Positions 1 to 10,352 of a DNA stretch of 64,000 bases are shown here, in pieces. A program made the translations under genes and the position numbers. The stretch's first letter is position 1. Every line of letters begins with the position of its first letter. A model generated the notes under the pieces. The model was not told where the DNA came from. It worked only from the letters and a program-made list of their open reading frames with translations, and did no database searches. The stretch is from Zopfochytrium polystomum (taxonomy: Eukaryota; Chytridiomycota; Chytridiomycetes; Chytridiales; Chytridiaceae): NCBI GenBank assembly GCA_025765615.1, contig JAIVFJ010000065.1, forward strand, positions 124,001-188,000, in the 5' to 3' direction.

Positions 1-157
1 AATTAGGTCTCTGCGACCCACAAATACAGATGTCTGTGGCCTTCTGCCACTGCAGACTTGCCATCCTGCAGAGTGGAGAGTGCAGATGTTGGCCCACTGC
101 ATTGGCGGTATGCAGCCTTAATGAGGACACAATTTTGCTTTTGCACCCATTGTTCCT

Positions 158-235
158 TGTCACCACCCGGGTTAAGGTGACAGACTCGAAATCTGTTACT
201 CTCCGGGTGCACAGGTTTGAGTCCTGCCTTTTTCG
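158..235 (+). pseudogene. tRNA-Ser(CGA)-like sequence
   Basis: The 3' half looks like a serine tRNA. There is a perfect 5-bp anticodon stem (180-184 with 192-196), a 7-nt loop CTCGAAA with anticodon CGA at 187-189 and U33 in place, a long class-II variable arm, and a B-box-like T arm (GGTTTGAGTCC). The 5' half and acceptor stem do not pair convincingly. It is best read as a tRNA pseudogene or the head of a tRNA-derived SINE rather than a working tRNA. Confidence 0.5.
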
Positions 236-321
236 ACAAAGCAGGGCTGAAGGGCATGTAAAGCTTGTTTGGCTCTTTGCACTTTTGGTTTAAATTGTAC
301 CACCCTGAGCGTTTTCTGCTG

Positions 322-725
322 TGTTAACAGTCTACTCTGAGTGAGTGAGTAGAAGGTGGAAATGTGTGTTTGTGGGTGGTCCTTCTCCCCAACTTGGAGA
401 GAAAAGAAAAACTCTATTATGAACAATTGATACATGATAATGATTTTATGCATGCTCAAATAGTTGCTAGGCGAGCATGACACGCACATGGTAAAAACCT
501 CTCCTATATTATCTGCTTGAGCAGAGGAGGAGGAAAACTGTTTACACTGGATTTCCCGTTCCACTATGTATTTGGAGTATTTGTCAACAGCGCAAGCCAG
601 CGCCCAGGTCTGCATTGGCAGTGGCTCACTCTCCCCAGGCATCATGTAGAACAATGACGGACAGTCACAATAGGTTCTGGTCTGTCTTGTGCCTCTTTTT
701 GCTAAGCAGTCAGTTCTGCCTAATA
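322..725 (-). mobile_element. Solo Copia-type LTR (family TGTTAGGCGG), TSD TGCTG
   Basis: This 404-bp copy on the minus strand belongs to the LTR family that also bounds the Copia element at 18.1-21.4 kb. It runs from TATTAGGC (mutated TGTTAGGC) to GTTAACA. It is flanked by an exact 5-bp duplication TGCTG at 317-321 and 726-730, so it is a genuine insertion later reduced to a solo LTR by LTR-LTR recombination. Confidence 0.9.
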
Positions 726-785
726 TGCTGAAAATGCAGCAGAGCCTGAGAGCTCAACATTTTCCTTCAAGGTGTATGCAATTCA

Positions 786-1093
786 TGTCAGGAACAGGGC
801 AGGACAGGACAAGGTAGACAAGGAACTGAGAGGAGTGATGATTGTATTGGAAATAATAATTCACTTGAGGGATGGGACAGGTCCCCCATCCCCCTTTTAT
901 ACCCTTTGGGAGTCTTCCTTGTCAAGACTCAAAGAAAATTACAGAAAGAGCAATTAGTAATACAATGATACCAATGATACCAATGTCAACAAGACAAGTC
1001 AGGAAAGCAAAGAAGGTTCCAGAAGGTTCCACAAGGTTCCATGAAGGAATGTTCTAGAAGGTTCCAGAGGTTTCCAGAGGGTGATTCATAACA
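786..1093 (-). mobile_element. Solo LTR (family TGTTATGAATC), TSD ATTCA
   Basis: This 308-bp minus-strand LTR starts TGTTATGAATC at 1093 and ends CCTGACA at 786. Perfect target duplications ATTCA lie at 781-785 and 1094-1098. The same family recurs at 44037-44314 and 52039-52288. Internally it carries repeated GGAACCTT/TTCTAGAA motifs and a TATA-like TATAAAA, as expected of an LTR promoter. Confidence 0.9.
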
Positions 1094-1098
1094 ATTCA

Positions 1099-1549
1099 CT
1101 TATTTTCTGTTGAAGCATGTGGAAGTCTCACAGGACAACTTACACCTGGCAGACAATGGGCATGCAACCCCACTGCAAAATTGTGTGCAACCATAGGGCC
1201 TAGCTGGTGGCAAAGGGATGAGAAAGATCATGTGGATGGATAGTGCAGCTTTGACCAAACGAGGTGGACGGCAGATGCTGTATGGCTGCTTGCAAAGAAC
1301 CAACTGACAAGGAAGCTCTCTGTGCTCAAAATATAACAAGCAAAACCCCACCAAACACAAGAAACACAACAGTAAAGACATGCAAAACACACGTGTTGAA
1401 ACACCCAATTTCTCAAAAGGGTGCAACAAAGCAACGGCCTGGCGCTTCCACATCCATTTCAATGTCCAAGAACAACAACTTAGAAAAAAAAAAAAAAAAA
1501 AAAAAACTTTCTTTCCAGGTGTAAAAAAAGTAAAACAATCCAACACACT
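1099..1549. other. Non-coding stretch with a poly(A) run
   Basis: No credible gene is seen. A homopolymer of about 20 A lies near 1484-1506, directly before the tRNA-like sequence. The short ORFs here lack composition or motifs suggesting coding. Confidence 0.5.
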
Positions 1550-1622
1550 GCCTTCTTGGCGCAGTTGGCAGAGCGTCCCTAGTGGAAGGAGAAGGTAACC
1601 AGTTCAGTTCTGGTAGAAGGCA
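1550..1622 (+). tRNA. tRNA-like 73-nt cloverleaf, probably a pseudogene
   Basis: A perfect 7-bp acceptor stem (GCCTTCT at 1550-1556 with AGAAGGC at 1615-1621), a canonical D arm with A box (TGGCGCAGTTGG) and a 5-bp T stem give a full 73-nt tRNA shape. The anticodon arm is faulty: one stem mismatch, and loop AGTGGAA lacks U33. The T loop has G in place of A58. The body resembles a Met-type tRNA, but the loop would read UGG. It abuts the 3' end of the Copia relic. Likely a decayed tRNA gene or SINE head. Confidence 0.45.
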
Positions 1623-1639
1623 TTAATTGATGAGTTTAA

Positions 1640-2756
1640 AATTCCTGCTCATACTTTACCATGATATGCTTTGACCAATAAGTGTAAAGATCATCTGAAC
1701 TGAGGTTGATCACACCGCTGTTGTCAGTGTAGATGACAAGAGGTTAATAGAACTTAGTAGCCAAGCTGTGATTTCCCATCTGAGTGGACACCATGGGCAG
1801 CGTCAGAGTAAGCGGCTATATCTGTGCAGTTGCGAGAATAGAATAAACCATACTCACAATTACTGTTGAGATTTCGAGAACCCAAATAAGGATCCTTCAT
1901 GTGTTGCTCGCTAGGATCCTTGCTGAAGGCACCAAGGTATGAAACTGCTGGGGCAAGGTCTCGTCATGGGTGTGTTGCGAGGTAGTTGATGCCACCAAGG
2001 ATTGCCTGGTACAGTCTCTGGTCTGGCTGCTTCGTCGATCCCACGTGGCTGAAGATTGAGACTACGGGGAAGGGCAGTTACTGCAGTGCGGTTGTTGACA
2101 ATGTTGGCATGGCACTGAAGTAACTCCTTGATATAGGCTTTCTGGTGCAAGAAGATTCCGTTGTGGGTTCCAGTTGCATATTGAGGATGGTTTTGATTGT
2201 TCCTATTTCGCGGAGCTTGTAACGAGATTTGAGCAGTGTGATGGTAGAGATGATCTCCCCAGAATCCCCAAAGAGACAAGTATCATCGACATAGATTGCA
2301 ATGAAAATGACTTTTCCATCCACTTGATGGAAGAGGATACAGGGGTCTGCTGTGCTTTGATATCCATTCGACTTCAGGTGGCCAATCAGTTCCTGGTACA
2401 AACCCCAGCCAGCTTGCTTGATACCATTAACAGCTCTCTACAGTAGCCAGGCTTTGCCATCACTGTGGTAGCTGTCTGGCTGCTCCATATAAATGGGCAC
2501 ATCGAGCATGCTGTTTAGGTGCGCATTGCTGATGTGGACAATAGCAGTGTGCCAGTTGTTTGCAGCTGCCATTGCAATGAGCCAACGAAGACTATTGATT
2601 TGGACAACAGGAAGAGTGAGTATTCCAAAAATCAATGCCATGACGGTGAGTGAAGCCCTTAGCCACAAGCCTTGCATGGAAGCGCTCAATGCTGCCGTCT
2701 GGTTTAAGTTTGACCTTGTAGACCAATTTGTTTTGCACGACGTTGATGTTGGTGGG
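1640..2756 (-). pseudogene. Copia A reverse transcriptase (C-terminal part) and RNase H relic
   Basis: Minus-strand frames carry the Copia RT_2 core. The conserved N-terminal block resumes just left of the rRNA insert (VQNKLVYKVKLKPDG, then RFHARLVAKGF), and the YVDD catalytic box sits near 2290. Downstream the connection domain (YQAILGGINYLATH) and RNase H (AAYSDAAHG, later VYTDNSGVI) appear in different frames with a deletion between them. It cannot encode an active enzyme. Confidence 0.8.
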
Positions 2757-3586
2757 CCGACCCGCGAGGGCCTGCGCGCTTCGCGGGAGAAAGGGGTTCG
2801 GTCCCGTCTGCGGTGAAACCAAAAAGTAAAAACCGGCAGCCGTGAGGAAGCGCTTGCGCGCAACCCCCCAACCGGCCGGCCCCACCGGCGAACGGGTCCA
2901 AGGTCCAACTACGAGCTATTTAACTGCAACAACTTTAATATACGCTACTGGAGCTGGAATTACCGCGGCTGCTGGCACCAGACTTGCCCTCCAGTCGTTC
3001 CTCGTTACGGGCTTTAAATGGTTCTCATTCCAATTCCAAGGCCCAAACGGACCCTGGATTGTTATTTATTGTCACTACCTCCCCGTGTCGGGATTGGGTA
3101 ATTTGCGCGCCTGCTGCCTTCCTTAGATGTGGTAGCCGTTTCTCAGGCTCCCTCTCCGGAATCGAACCCTAATTCACCGTTACCCGTAACAACCATGGTG
3201 GGCCTCTATCCCACCATCGAAAGTTGATAGGGCAGAAGTTTAAATGACCTGTCGCCGGCACAGAGGGCCATGCGATCTGTTTCAACCAGTTTCTATGAAT
3301 CACCAAAGAACTCGAAAGGGGGCCACATGTGCCCGCCCGACGAGGTTGGTTTTTTATCTAATAAATACCACCACTTCCAGAGGTCACGGCTTTGATTGCA
3401 TGTATCAGCTCTAGAACTACCACGGATATCCAAGTAGTAATTTAGGTTGAAAGAGAGACGGTCAAGTAAACGACAACTGATTTAATGAGCCATTCGCAGT
3501 TTCACTGTAGAAGCTAGTTCATACTTAGACATGCATGGCTTAATCTTTGAGACAAGCATATGACTACTGGCAGGATCAACCAGGTA
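2757..3586 (-). rRNA. 5' part of 18S rRNA inserted in Copia RT
   Basis: The reverse complement begins with the universal SSU 5' end (ACCTGGTTGATCCTGCCAG at about 3585) and runs through helices 1 to about 24. It includes the 530-loop-type segment (CCAGCAGCCGCGGTAATTCC) and a long GC-rich V4 arm, then stops at about 2757. The sequence looks undecayed. On the 5' side about 35 nt of non-Copia, GC-rich sequence (3587-3622) could be external transcribed spacer. Copia RT coding resumes directly on both sides, so about 830 nt of rRNA (plus possible spacer) split one RT gene. An assembly chimera must be considered. Confidence 0.9.
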
Positions 3587-3597
3587 GCTGAGTGTGT

Positions 3598-3926
3598 TTA
3601 CTCCCCCGCGGTTCCGGTCGCGCATTGTTGTTGTTTGTTGCGTCTGAGTTCCACAACTTCAAAGGCTGCTAAAGTGCGAAGGGCATTGATCTCAGTCTGC
3701 TCTGCTGCAATCCACTCCTTGGACCATTTACCCAACATGGCTTCTGCACGAGTTTCGGGATCGGGACATGTTGTGCTTGTGAGGTTGGTTTGCCCAGAAC
3801 GTGTCCGCTGTCTGAGTTGCCAGGTGATGGTGAACATGAATGTTGGTGATGAGGAGGTGGTTCTGGTGGAGGTGGTTCTGGAGGTGGAGAAGCCTGTGCC
3901 GCATCCCTAGTGGGTGTGTCTGCCAT
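3598..3926 (-). pseudogene. Copia A linker and start of RT
   Basis: The minus strand encodes a proline/histidine-rich linker followed by the classic Copia RT entry motif (EAMLGKWSKEWIAAEQTEI and FEVVEL). The frame then runs into the rRNA insert. The next expected residues are found at about 2750 beyond the insert, which shows that the two halves were once contiguous. Confidence 0.75.
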
Positions 3927-3984
3927 TGTTTTATCTTGTAGGGACTTTGGAGGAATTAGTTTATAACAGTCTCAGATATCCAAC

Positions 3985-4430
3985 ACACAAAAGTGAGCAA
4001 GGATAAAATGCACAGGTGAGCCTTCCGCACGATGCTGGTCTGGGCTTCCCCCAGTACCCTATGAAGTGAGGCAACCACTCCCCAAATACACAGCTTGCCC
4101 TCAACGCTACCCTCCGCGTCTCGCCTGGGCACATCAGGAGAATAACTGTCTCCTGGTTGGCACTCCTCACGGAATGGGCTCCCTGTTCAGGACTCCACCT
4201 CCTCTGACACAGATCTGGGCCACACTAGCCCAAGAGCTGGGACTTCAGTTGCTTCACATTGCCAGTCTACCCCCTGATCCAGTCTCCCTCAGTCACGCCT
4301 ATAGTGCGCCCAATAAGGCCCACTGGAGATGACGTTAATTGCAGTAGCACAGAATCCAACCCATCGTGCCGTCACCTCCAACATCAGAGCTGTACATTGT
4401 TATCTGATTCACTTTCGCTGTGCTGACCTC
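3985..4430 (-). repeat. 430-bp repeat inserted in Copia A linker
   Basis: The reverse complement of this stretch matches 55600-56031 over about 430 bp, from AGTGAATCAGATAACA to TCACCTGT. It interrupts the Copia A linker between integrase and RT. A further partial match (GTACTGGGG and GCAGAAGGCTCACCTG) lies at 9010-9060. It is probably a solo LTR or non-autonomous element; I did not find a clean target duplication. Confidence 0.6.
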
Positions 4431-4449
4431 AGGGGTGACACGTTTTACC

Positions 4450-5750
4450 AATTCCACAGAGGTCACTGGTGTTGGTTCTGGCTCAGGTAGCTGTTCAATG
4501 TGTATGTTTGCTTTTCGAAGGAGGGCCTTGATGTTGGTGTTGGTTTCCTGAACTTCGTCAGCTGAGAGTAAGGGCGTGTGGTGATGCAGTAGTTCTGACG
4601 CGTCATCACCAGCATCTGATTTGTTGAGTTTGGGAAAGTTGTCTTCGGCGATGTGTGATAACGTGACCAGTGTTGATGTCGATGAGCCAGGCAATGGATC
4701 AGCCTATATTGCCAATGTATATTGCTGGTCGTGCTCGTTCTGCCAGTTTCTTGTACTGATGTGTGCCGCTGCGTTCCTTGGCTGTCACATGGTAGAGGCA
4801 ACCAGCGCCAAAAACCCTAAAGTGACTGATGCAGGGAGGAAAGCCAAGTAGCATTTCAACAGGTGAAAGCAAACCACAACTGAGAACTGGCAGTGTGTTG
4901 ATGTTGTCCACGGCATGTCGAATAGCATAACCCCACCAAGACCAAGGTGAGCCAGCATGCTGAAGGAGTGAACGAGTTCCATCCATGACTCTTCTAATTG
5001 CACGTTCTGCTTTGCCATTGAGTTCTGGTGTGTGTGGTGGACTGATTTCAACCCGTATTCCATGCGAGGCGCAGAAGCATTCAAAGGCAGTCGACTTAAG
5101 TTCGCCCCCATCAAACCTAACTGACTTAACCTGAACGTCTCGCACAGTCTGGAGTTGCTGAATGAATTTGATGGCTTCTGGTAAAGCATCAGACTTCTGT
5201 CATAGGTTGGTTGACCAGATATAATTGCTGACATAGTCAATGGCAATGAGGGCAAAGCCGTACTGCCCCCTGAACTTGGGTTTGACCTCCACAAGGTCAA
5301 ACGCCAAGTGTTCCCCAGGTAGCTTGTCCGGAGGATCTGTGTGGGGAATAGGGGCACGTGTCTGCTTTGCAATAATACAGGGCTTACACTCGTCCTCAAG
5401 CAGTTCTAAGTCTATGTCTGGAAAGTCAGCACAGGTTTGTCGTTCCTTCATGGAACGAAGTCGAGCATAGGGAATGTGTACTAGACATTGGTGCAGTCGG
5501 TGAGTGTCTGGTTTTTTGCTGTTGAGAAATGCTGCACAAATGCTGTGTGTCTGCAGGTTCTGCTGACATGAAAAAGTTGTAATATCTGCTGGCGCAATGG
5601 GCGAGAAATTGAGTGCTGTAATTGAAGGTTGGGTTTGTTGCAGTCGGGAACCACTGGAGGCTGTGCCGAAGGATCATTTGAAGAACTGCTGGGTCACCTT
5701 CTTCATGACTGCTGCGGTGAATAACACCTGGTTGGAGGTCTTGTGCCAAG
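4450..5750 (-). pseudogene. Copia A integrase relic
   Basis: Minus-strand frames show the HHCC zinc-binding pre-integrase domain (H-x3-H near 5500, ending CKPC near 5380). The catalytic core follows (HLAFDLVEVKPK with the first Asp, later VRFDGGEL and PHTPELNGKAERAIRR with the DDE-type Asp and Glu), then the C-terminal FGAGCLYHV block. Frames change around 5150-5240 and a stop separates the two halves. Confidence 0.8.
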
Positions 5751-5787
5751 TGATAGTAACTGCATAGCTGGAGGTCCCTGTCGGCAA

Positions 5788-6060
5788 TTAAGTTGACTGG
5801 GCATTTTGGAGCAAACTGGGCGCCTTCAATAATGAGAGTGATGTTGTTTGCAAGAGGAATTCGTGCAACGCCTGGCCCTCACAGTTGAGAGCTGGGCCTT
5901 CCTTTGCGATGTGCATGCTGGATTTTTGGTTGTTGAACGTTGATGGGATAAAAAAGGAGAAATCACAAAGAGTAGTAACATTGCAACCGTTGTCAATAAG
6001 GAGAGGAAAGGAAGTAACAGGAGGTGGAATGTTGACTGCAAATGCCCAGATCACTCCTGG
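5788..6060 (-). pseudogene. Copia A aspartic protease relic
   Basis: The frame contains LLIDNGCNVTTLCD, matching the D-S/N-G active-site region of retropepsins between Gag and integrase. The 1.06-kb solo LTR lies immediately upstream and cuts the Gag-protease junction. Confidence 0.55.
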
Positions 6061-6132
6061 GCCATCCGAAAATCCTGTTGGTGGTTATCGTCACTTTGGC
6101 CGCCAAACTATGAGTTGTAAGTCTCTTCCCAT

Positions 6133-7193
6133 TGTTGAGATTCGACCCACGGGGTACACTACGCCCGTTACTGATGATCCCTTTGAGAACTCCATCCAAT
6201 CACATTGGATGGGTGTTCGAAGAGCTCAGTAGATTCAATACTTGAATGGGGCGCTCGGAAGGGCTAATCTGTTCTCAATAAAAAGAGATAGGCAAGGCGG
6301 CTGTTGTTCTAGCTTTGTTCATCCTACCCGTAGGAACAATGCAATTAGAACATGCACAAAAACGCTCAAACTACGCACTCTGCACATGTAACACAGCACA
6401 GCAAGCATGCAGAAGCAGTGTACCACTGCCCAATGCTCCGGAATTCCGCTCTCTGCATCGGAATTCCGCTCTCTGCACCGGAATTCCGCACTCTGCATCG
6501 GAATTCCGCTTCCTGATCTGGAATTCCAGCTTTCCTGCTGTGCTGTGCAATCTGAGCAATGCAACAGGCATTTAGGAACCAGGGATTGCACCAATCACTG
6601 CATTTCTAAAAGTGAGATAAAAACTGAGCTCACCAGAGATTGCACCAATCATTGGATTTCTAAAAACAAGGAAAAAAGCGGCTTGTTTCCCAAACAAGCT
6701 TCCTGATTTGGAAACAACCAAACCAATTTACAAGCAACTGTTTCTCAAACAAGCTGTAAATTGGTTCCTGGTGGTACTCAGCCCAGACAAAGTACTCAGC
6801 CCTGGGTGGTACTCAGCCCTAGATGGGTACTTAGCCCAGGATGGGGGTTTGTGCTCAGCCTGTTTTATCTCATTTCTGTGGCCTGCTCTGTGCAGCCCGC
6901 TGCTCTCTCTGTTTTCTGATGGCTCCAACCTGCAGGAGTATAAAAGCAGCAACCTCTCACAGAGATCAAAGAAGGAATCCAACCCCCTCCTTGCTGCTTT
7001 GACAGAATCCAGTGCAAAACAAGCCAATCTCTCTTCCTCCATTTGCTCTCTCTTCCATCTCTGCCCACTCACTCCTCTCTCCTCTCTCCATCCTCTCACT
7101 CCTCTCCCTTTTCCATCATCACTGCTCTTTCTCTCTCTCTCTCTTCATCCCCACACACACCAAGTCCCTCCAGTCCTGGGTGGGATTTCATCA
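6133..7193 (+). mobile_element. Solo LTR of 1061 bp (family TGTTGAGATT), TSD CCCAT
   Basis: It starts TGTTGAGATTC at 6133 and ends TTTCATCA at 7193, with an exact 5-bp duplication CCCAT at 6128-6132 and 7194-7198. It lies inside Copia A, on the opposite strand. A TATA box (GTATAAAAG, about 6938) is followed by a CT-rich tract near 7050-7150. The 3' part is shared with 23647-24045 and the 5' part with 56437-56789. Inside it is a 20-bp tandem array (6437-6536). Confidence 0.9.
6437..6536. repeat. 20-bp tandem array, each unit with a GGAATTCC palindrome
   Basis: About five imperfect copies of a 20-bp unit (GGAATTCCGCTCTCTGCATC) occur head to tail. The unit is absent from the corresponding position of the related LTR piece at 56437-56789, so it is an expansion or insertion specific to this copy. 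Confidence 0.9.
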
Positions 7194-7239
7194 CCCATAA
7201 CTGCTGTTCACTTGCAAACTGCTGACTCTGTTGTTCATC

Positions 7240-8378
7240 CTAATCACTGTCTGCTGGTGCGTTGTACGTTAGGAGTGCCTGCTGGGATTGCTGAGGCATC
7301 TGCTCCTGCACGTTTGGAGCTGAAGGACATTCCCTTGCATAATGTCCACGCCCACTGCAATTGTTGCAGGTGACATTTGCAGATGCCCAGCTCTGGTGTG
7401 GACGGAATCGTTGCTGTGGTCGCCAACTTCCTTGAGAGAGTGGAATGGACCCTCTACCAAAGCCACCATAGCGTTGTGGGGTGTATGGCTGACGCCTTGG
7501 TTGAAGCACTTGATAGCCACCACGGCCTGGGGGTGGGTGTAGTGAACTGGCGCAACATTTGCAGTTGGTGCGTTGACCTCTGGGACTGCAGTGGAGGTAT
7601 CCCCTTCTCTTTGATTTGCCAGCTTGATGCGTCGCTTATCATAGTTGTTTTGACGAACAGGTTTTTGAAGAGTGAGATTAGTTTGGCTAAACTTGTCTCA
7701 GGAGCTGGGTTGCCAACGACAAGAAATACGATTCCTATCCCCATGTCCAATAGGCTTTGGTTCAGTGAGCCAACAAAGATTCGAACAGCTTTTTGGAAAG
7801 GGCGAATATGATGGACAAGTTGTCCAGCTGCTGACTTTGCAAAGCTGTCAACTCGATGGTACGCTTTGGTGAATCGGGTAATGAAGGCATCTGAGGCTTC
7901 AGTTGGTTCCATTTTGATGCGTACAAAGTCATCAATGATCTCCTTTGCAAGTCCCTGGTCTGCTGTGCAGCAAATTATTCCCAATTTGCCCACCAATTGG
8001 TAAGCAAAGTTTCGACCAGGTGTGATTTGGGTGAGAAGAGGTGTGGCAACGAATGATTAGACAGCAATGTGCATTCTGGTTCTGTGTACCAGGAAGCCAA
8101 GTTACTTTCTCTTGTCCACGAGGCGGAGGCACCAATTGGAATCTCTGTCCTTAAAATGGTCCATCTCTGATGAGACAGGTTCCAGTGTTGCAGAGGTCTA
8201 GTGGATCAACTGCATCATTCTGCTCTGCGTTGATGTGACTTGTGTCAATGCAGTGGCGTAAGTCGACATTTTTGTTGGAGAGTTCTGCTGTAAGATCCTC
8301 CAACCAGTCACCGAAATTCTCTGGTCCCTCCAAGACGCTGAAGGATTTGGCAACATACTTGGTTGAGTCAGTAGTCAT
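7240..8378 (-). pseudogene. Copia A Gag relic with CCHC knuckle
   Basis: The probable start is the ATG at 8378 (MTTDSTKYVAKSFSVLEG), followed by a Gag-type FGDWLEDL segment. A central block near 7996-7560 resembles Copia Gag (DAFITRFTKAYHRVD). A zinc knuckle C-x2-C-x4-H-x4-C (CNNCSGRGHYAREC) sits near 7365. Several frames are needed to cover it, so it is inactivated. Confidence 0.75.
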
Positions 8379-9114
8379 GTTGTTTTCTCAGGACAATTAT
8401 GTGTGCCAAGTTTGAAAGGATTTCGTTGGATTTTGGGTGTGTTGTGAAGGTGGTGTTGCAGCAGATGAAAAGTTGGTTTGTTAGCTTGGTGTGTGTCAGG
8501 TAGGGGGTGGTTGTTGTCTCCAATTGGGGACAAAAAATCAATAAAAGGTGTGAAGCTTGGAGGTAATCTGGTGACCCTGAAAGGAAAAAGGCATCGCTTA
8601 TCACAAAGAAGAGTGATACTGGGGTGCCATTGGTAACAGTCGTGTAGTCTAGAAGCAGGCCTTTCCAATGAAAGCTTGGGATTGGCTGGGGGAGGTTTGG
8701 AAGGCGAGCAAATTGAGGTTGAAGTTGAAAAAGTGAGTGCCAACTTCAGGGGCCGTGTATACAACATGGGAGCGTTCAATCCGGGATCAGGAGGGTTCGT
8801 TGGAAAGAGAAGATTAAGACCTTTCCAATGGTAGAAACAAAATTGCTGTGCAATGTCTGTAGTGCCTGTGATTGGTCCACAAAGTTGGCAGATCTGAAAA
8901 GCGTACAACCCCTTCTACTGATTGGATTTTGTTGAAACCAAGGGAGAAGTGATTGGGATGGGTAACAGTTTTGTATGAACGAATTCGTTGGGCTGGATTG
9001 CTTGCCTCATAGGGTACTGGGGGGAGCCCAGACCAACATCGTGCAGAAGGCTCACCTGCGTAGAATTTTCTACCTTGATCTGTTTTGTGTAGAATGTCTG
9101 ATAGTATCATAAAC
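8379..9114. other. Copia A leader and repeat debris
   Basis: No gene is seen. This is the presumed untranslated leader of Copia A joined near 8985-9060 to a fragment of the 430-bp repeat family seen at 3985-4430 and 55600-56031. Confidence 0.5.
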
Positions 9115-9450
9115 TAATTTGTCTCAAAGCCCCTTGAAGATAAAAAATCATCACAGACAGACCCACTAGGTTTGTGTGAGCACAAGTGCAATGCTCAGAG
9201 GATTGTCCCTCTGAATGTTCATTCTTTATGTTTGAAACCCCTGTTAGATAGATCAGTAGGGATACCTCGTGGATTAAGCAGGTTGGAGGGTTGAAACACC
9301 CCCTAGACAACAGCCCAAAAAAGTCAGTTTTAGCATAGTATTTGCTTTCCCTCACTCTAGGGCCTGGATTCTGGGTCAAAGGACTGAGTATAGTCCTCAA
9401 AGTAGTGAAATACAGCAAAATTAGAGCAGGGTACTTGATGATTAGTCCGA
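9115..9450 (-). repeat. Partial copy of the TGTGAGACTAT-type long repeat
   Basis: The reverse complement matches the first about 330 bp of the repeats at 40965 and 57135 (shared blocks CTTTGACCC, GGCCCTAGAGTGA, TTTTTGGGCTGTTGTCTAGG, ATCCCTACTGAT and AAAGAATGAACATTCAGAG). It is truncated at both ends. Confidence 0.7.
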
Positions 9451-10352
9451 ATAAAAAGTCTACTAGAAAAATTTGATTCCTCTTTCAGATAGGGTCATGT
9501 CTGTTAGACAAATTTATGACGTGTTATATGTCACTGAGAACCTATCCTATGGCTGACACTTTATGTGAGGTGCTTGAGAATCTCACACAGGGAAGGGTCC
9601 AGAAGTGGTGACAGCAGGTTTTTCTACAGCAGGTTTTTCTCCAGCAGTGTCCGACGCTGGGGGTGTAGGTAGTGTGCACAACGGTAGAAGAGCTTCTTGC
9701 AGATACTGGCAGGTGTTTGTATTCCAGCGCAACTGCGTAAATGGCATACAATTAATACCACCGCACTTTCTTCCCCTTGCTGTCAACCCTTATATTTCCT
9801 TTTTTCCCATTCCTTCGATCTCCTCAAGGGCAGTCAAGGACTTCCTCATATGCAAGGTTGATTAATCCCACTCTGTGTTTTTCCTTGTGTCACCCTACTC
9901 GGTGCTGGTTGAAAGTTTGTCTGTTCTCATGTCCATTCCTTATGAAAGAGGAGTTTCTGCAGGAGGAACGAAGTCGACCTTGGTACCACAGTCTGTTCCA
10001 CTCCACATCAGAGTTGATGGCCATATTGTGCGCCCGCAGTTGCAAGACAACCTAGAGCCAGGGATGAGTGCAGTAAGGCTGGATTGCCGCCTGACTGTCA
10101 CCCAGGCCCAATTTGGTTGCTCCAAATGATAATCCGCTCACTCACACCGGCGTTGGCAGGGCAAATGCACCGACCCCTAGTCCTACCATTGCTTTTCAAA
10201 GGCGAGACTTTTTTTGGAAGCACATTTAGCACACGGGACGAATGGAAATTATGACCTTGGCGGCAGTTTGTTCTGTTGTTCACCAATTTCCAAACACGCA
10301 AGCCAATAAACAAATCGAAGCAAGAAACTAATTGACAGCAATCGGAGGCACC
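9451..10352. other. Intergenic region
   Basis: No convincing gene. A short duplication (ACAGCAGGTTTTTCT twice, about 9612-9641) is present. The right part is the 3' flank of the BTB gene. Confidence 0.4.

Larger units (their letters stand above)
1640..8378 (-). mobile_element. Degenerate Copia retrotransposon A with nested insertions
   Basis: Read on the minus strand the region shows the Ty1/Copia order: Gag with CCHC knuckle (8378-7240), protease (about 6060-5788), HHCC plus integrase core (about 5560-4450), reverse transcriptase (3840-2080) and RNase H remnants (2000-1640). Stops and frameshifts break every domain, and no matching pair of LTRs is recognisable at the ends. Three later insertions split it: a solo LTR at 6133-7193, a repeat at about 3985-4430, and 18S rRNA at 2757-3586. 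It differs in sequence from the Copia family at 18-21 kb. Confidence 0.85.

Noticed and set aside
2842..3172. Short ORFs within the rRNA segment
   Set aside because: The sequence is 18S rRNA on the other strand; no protein expected.
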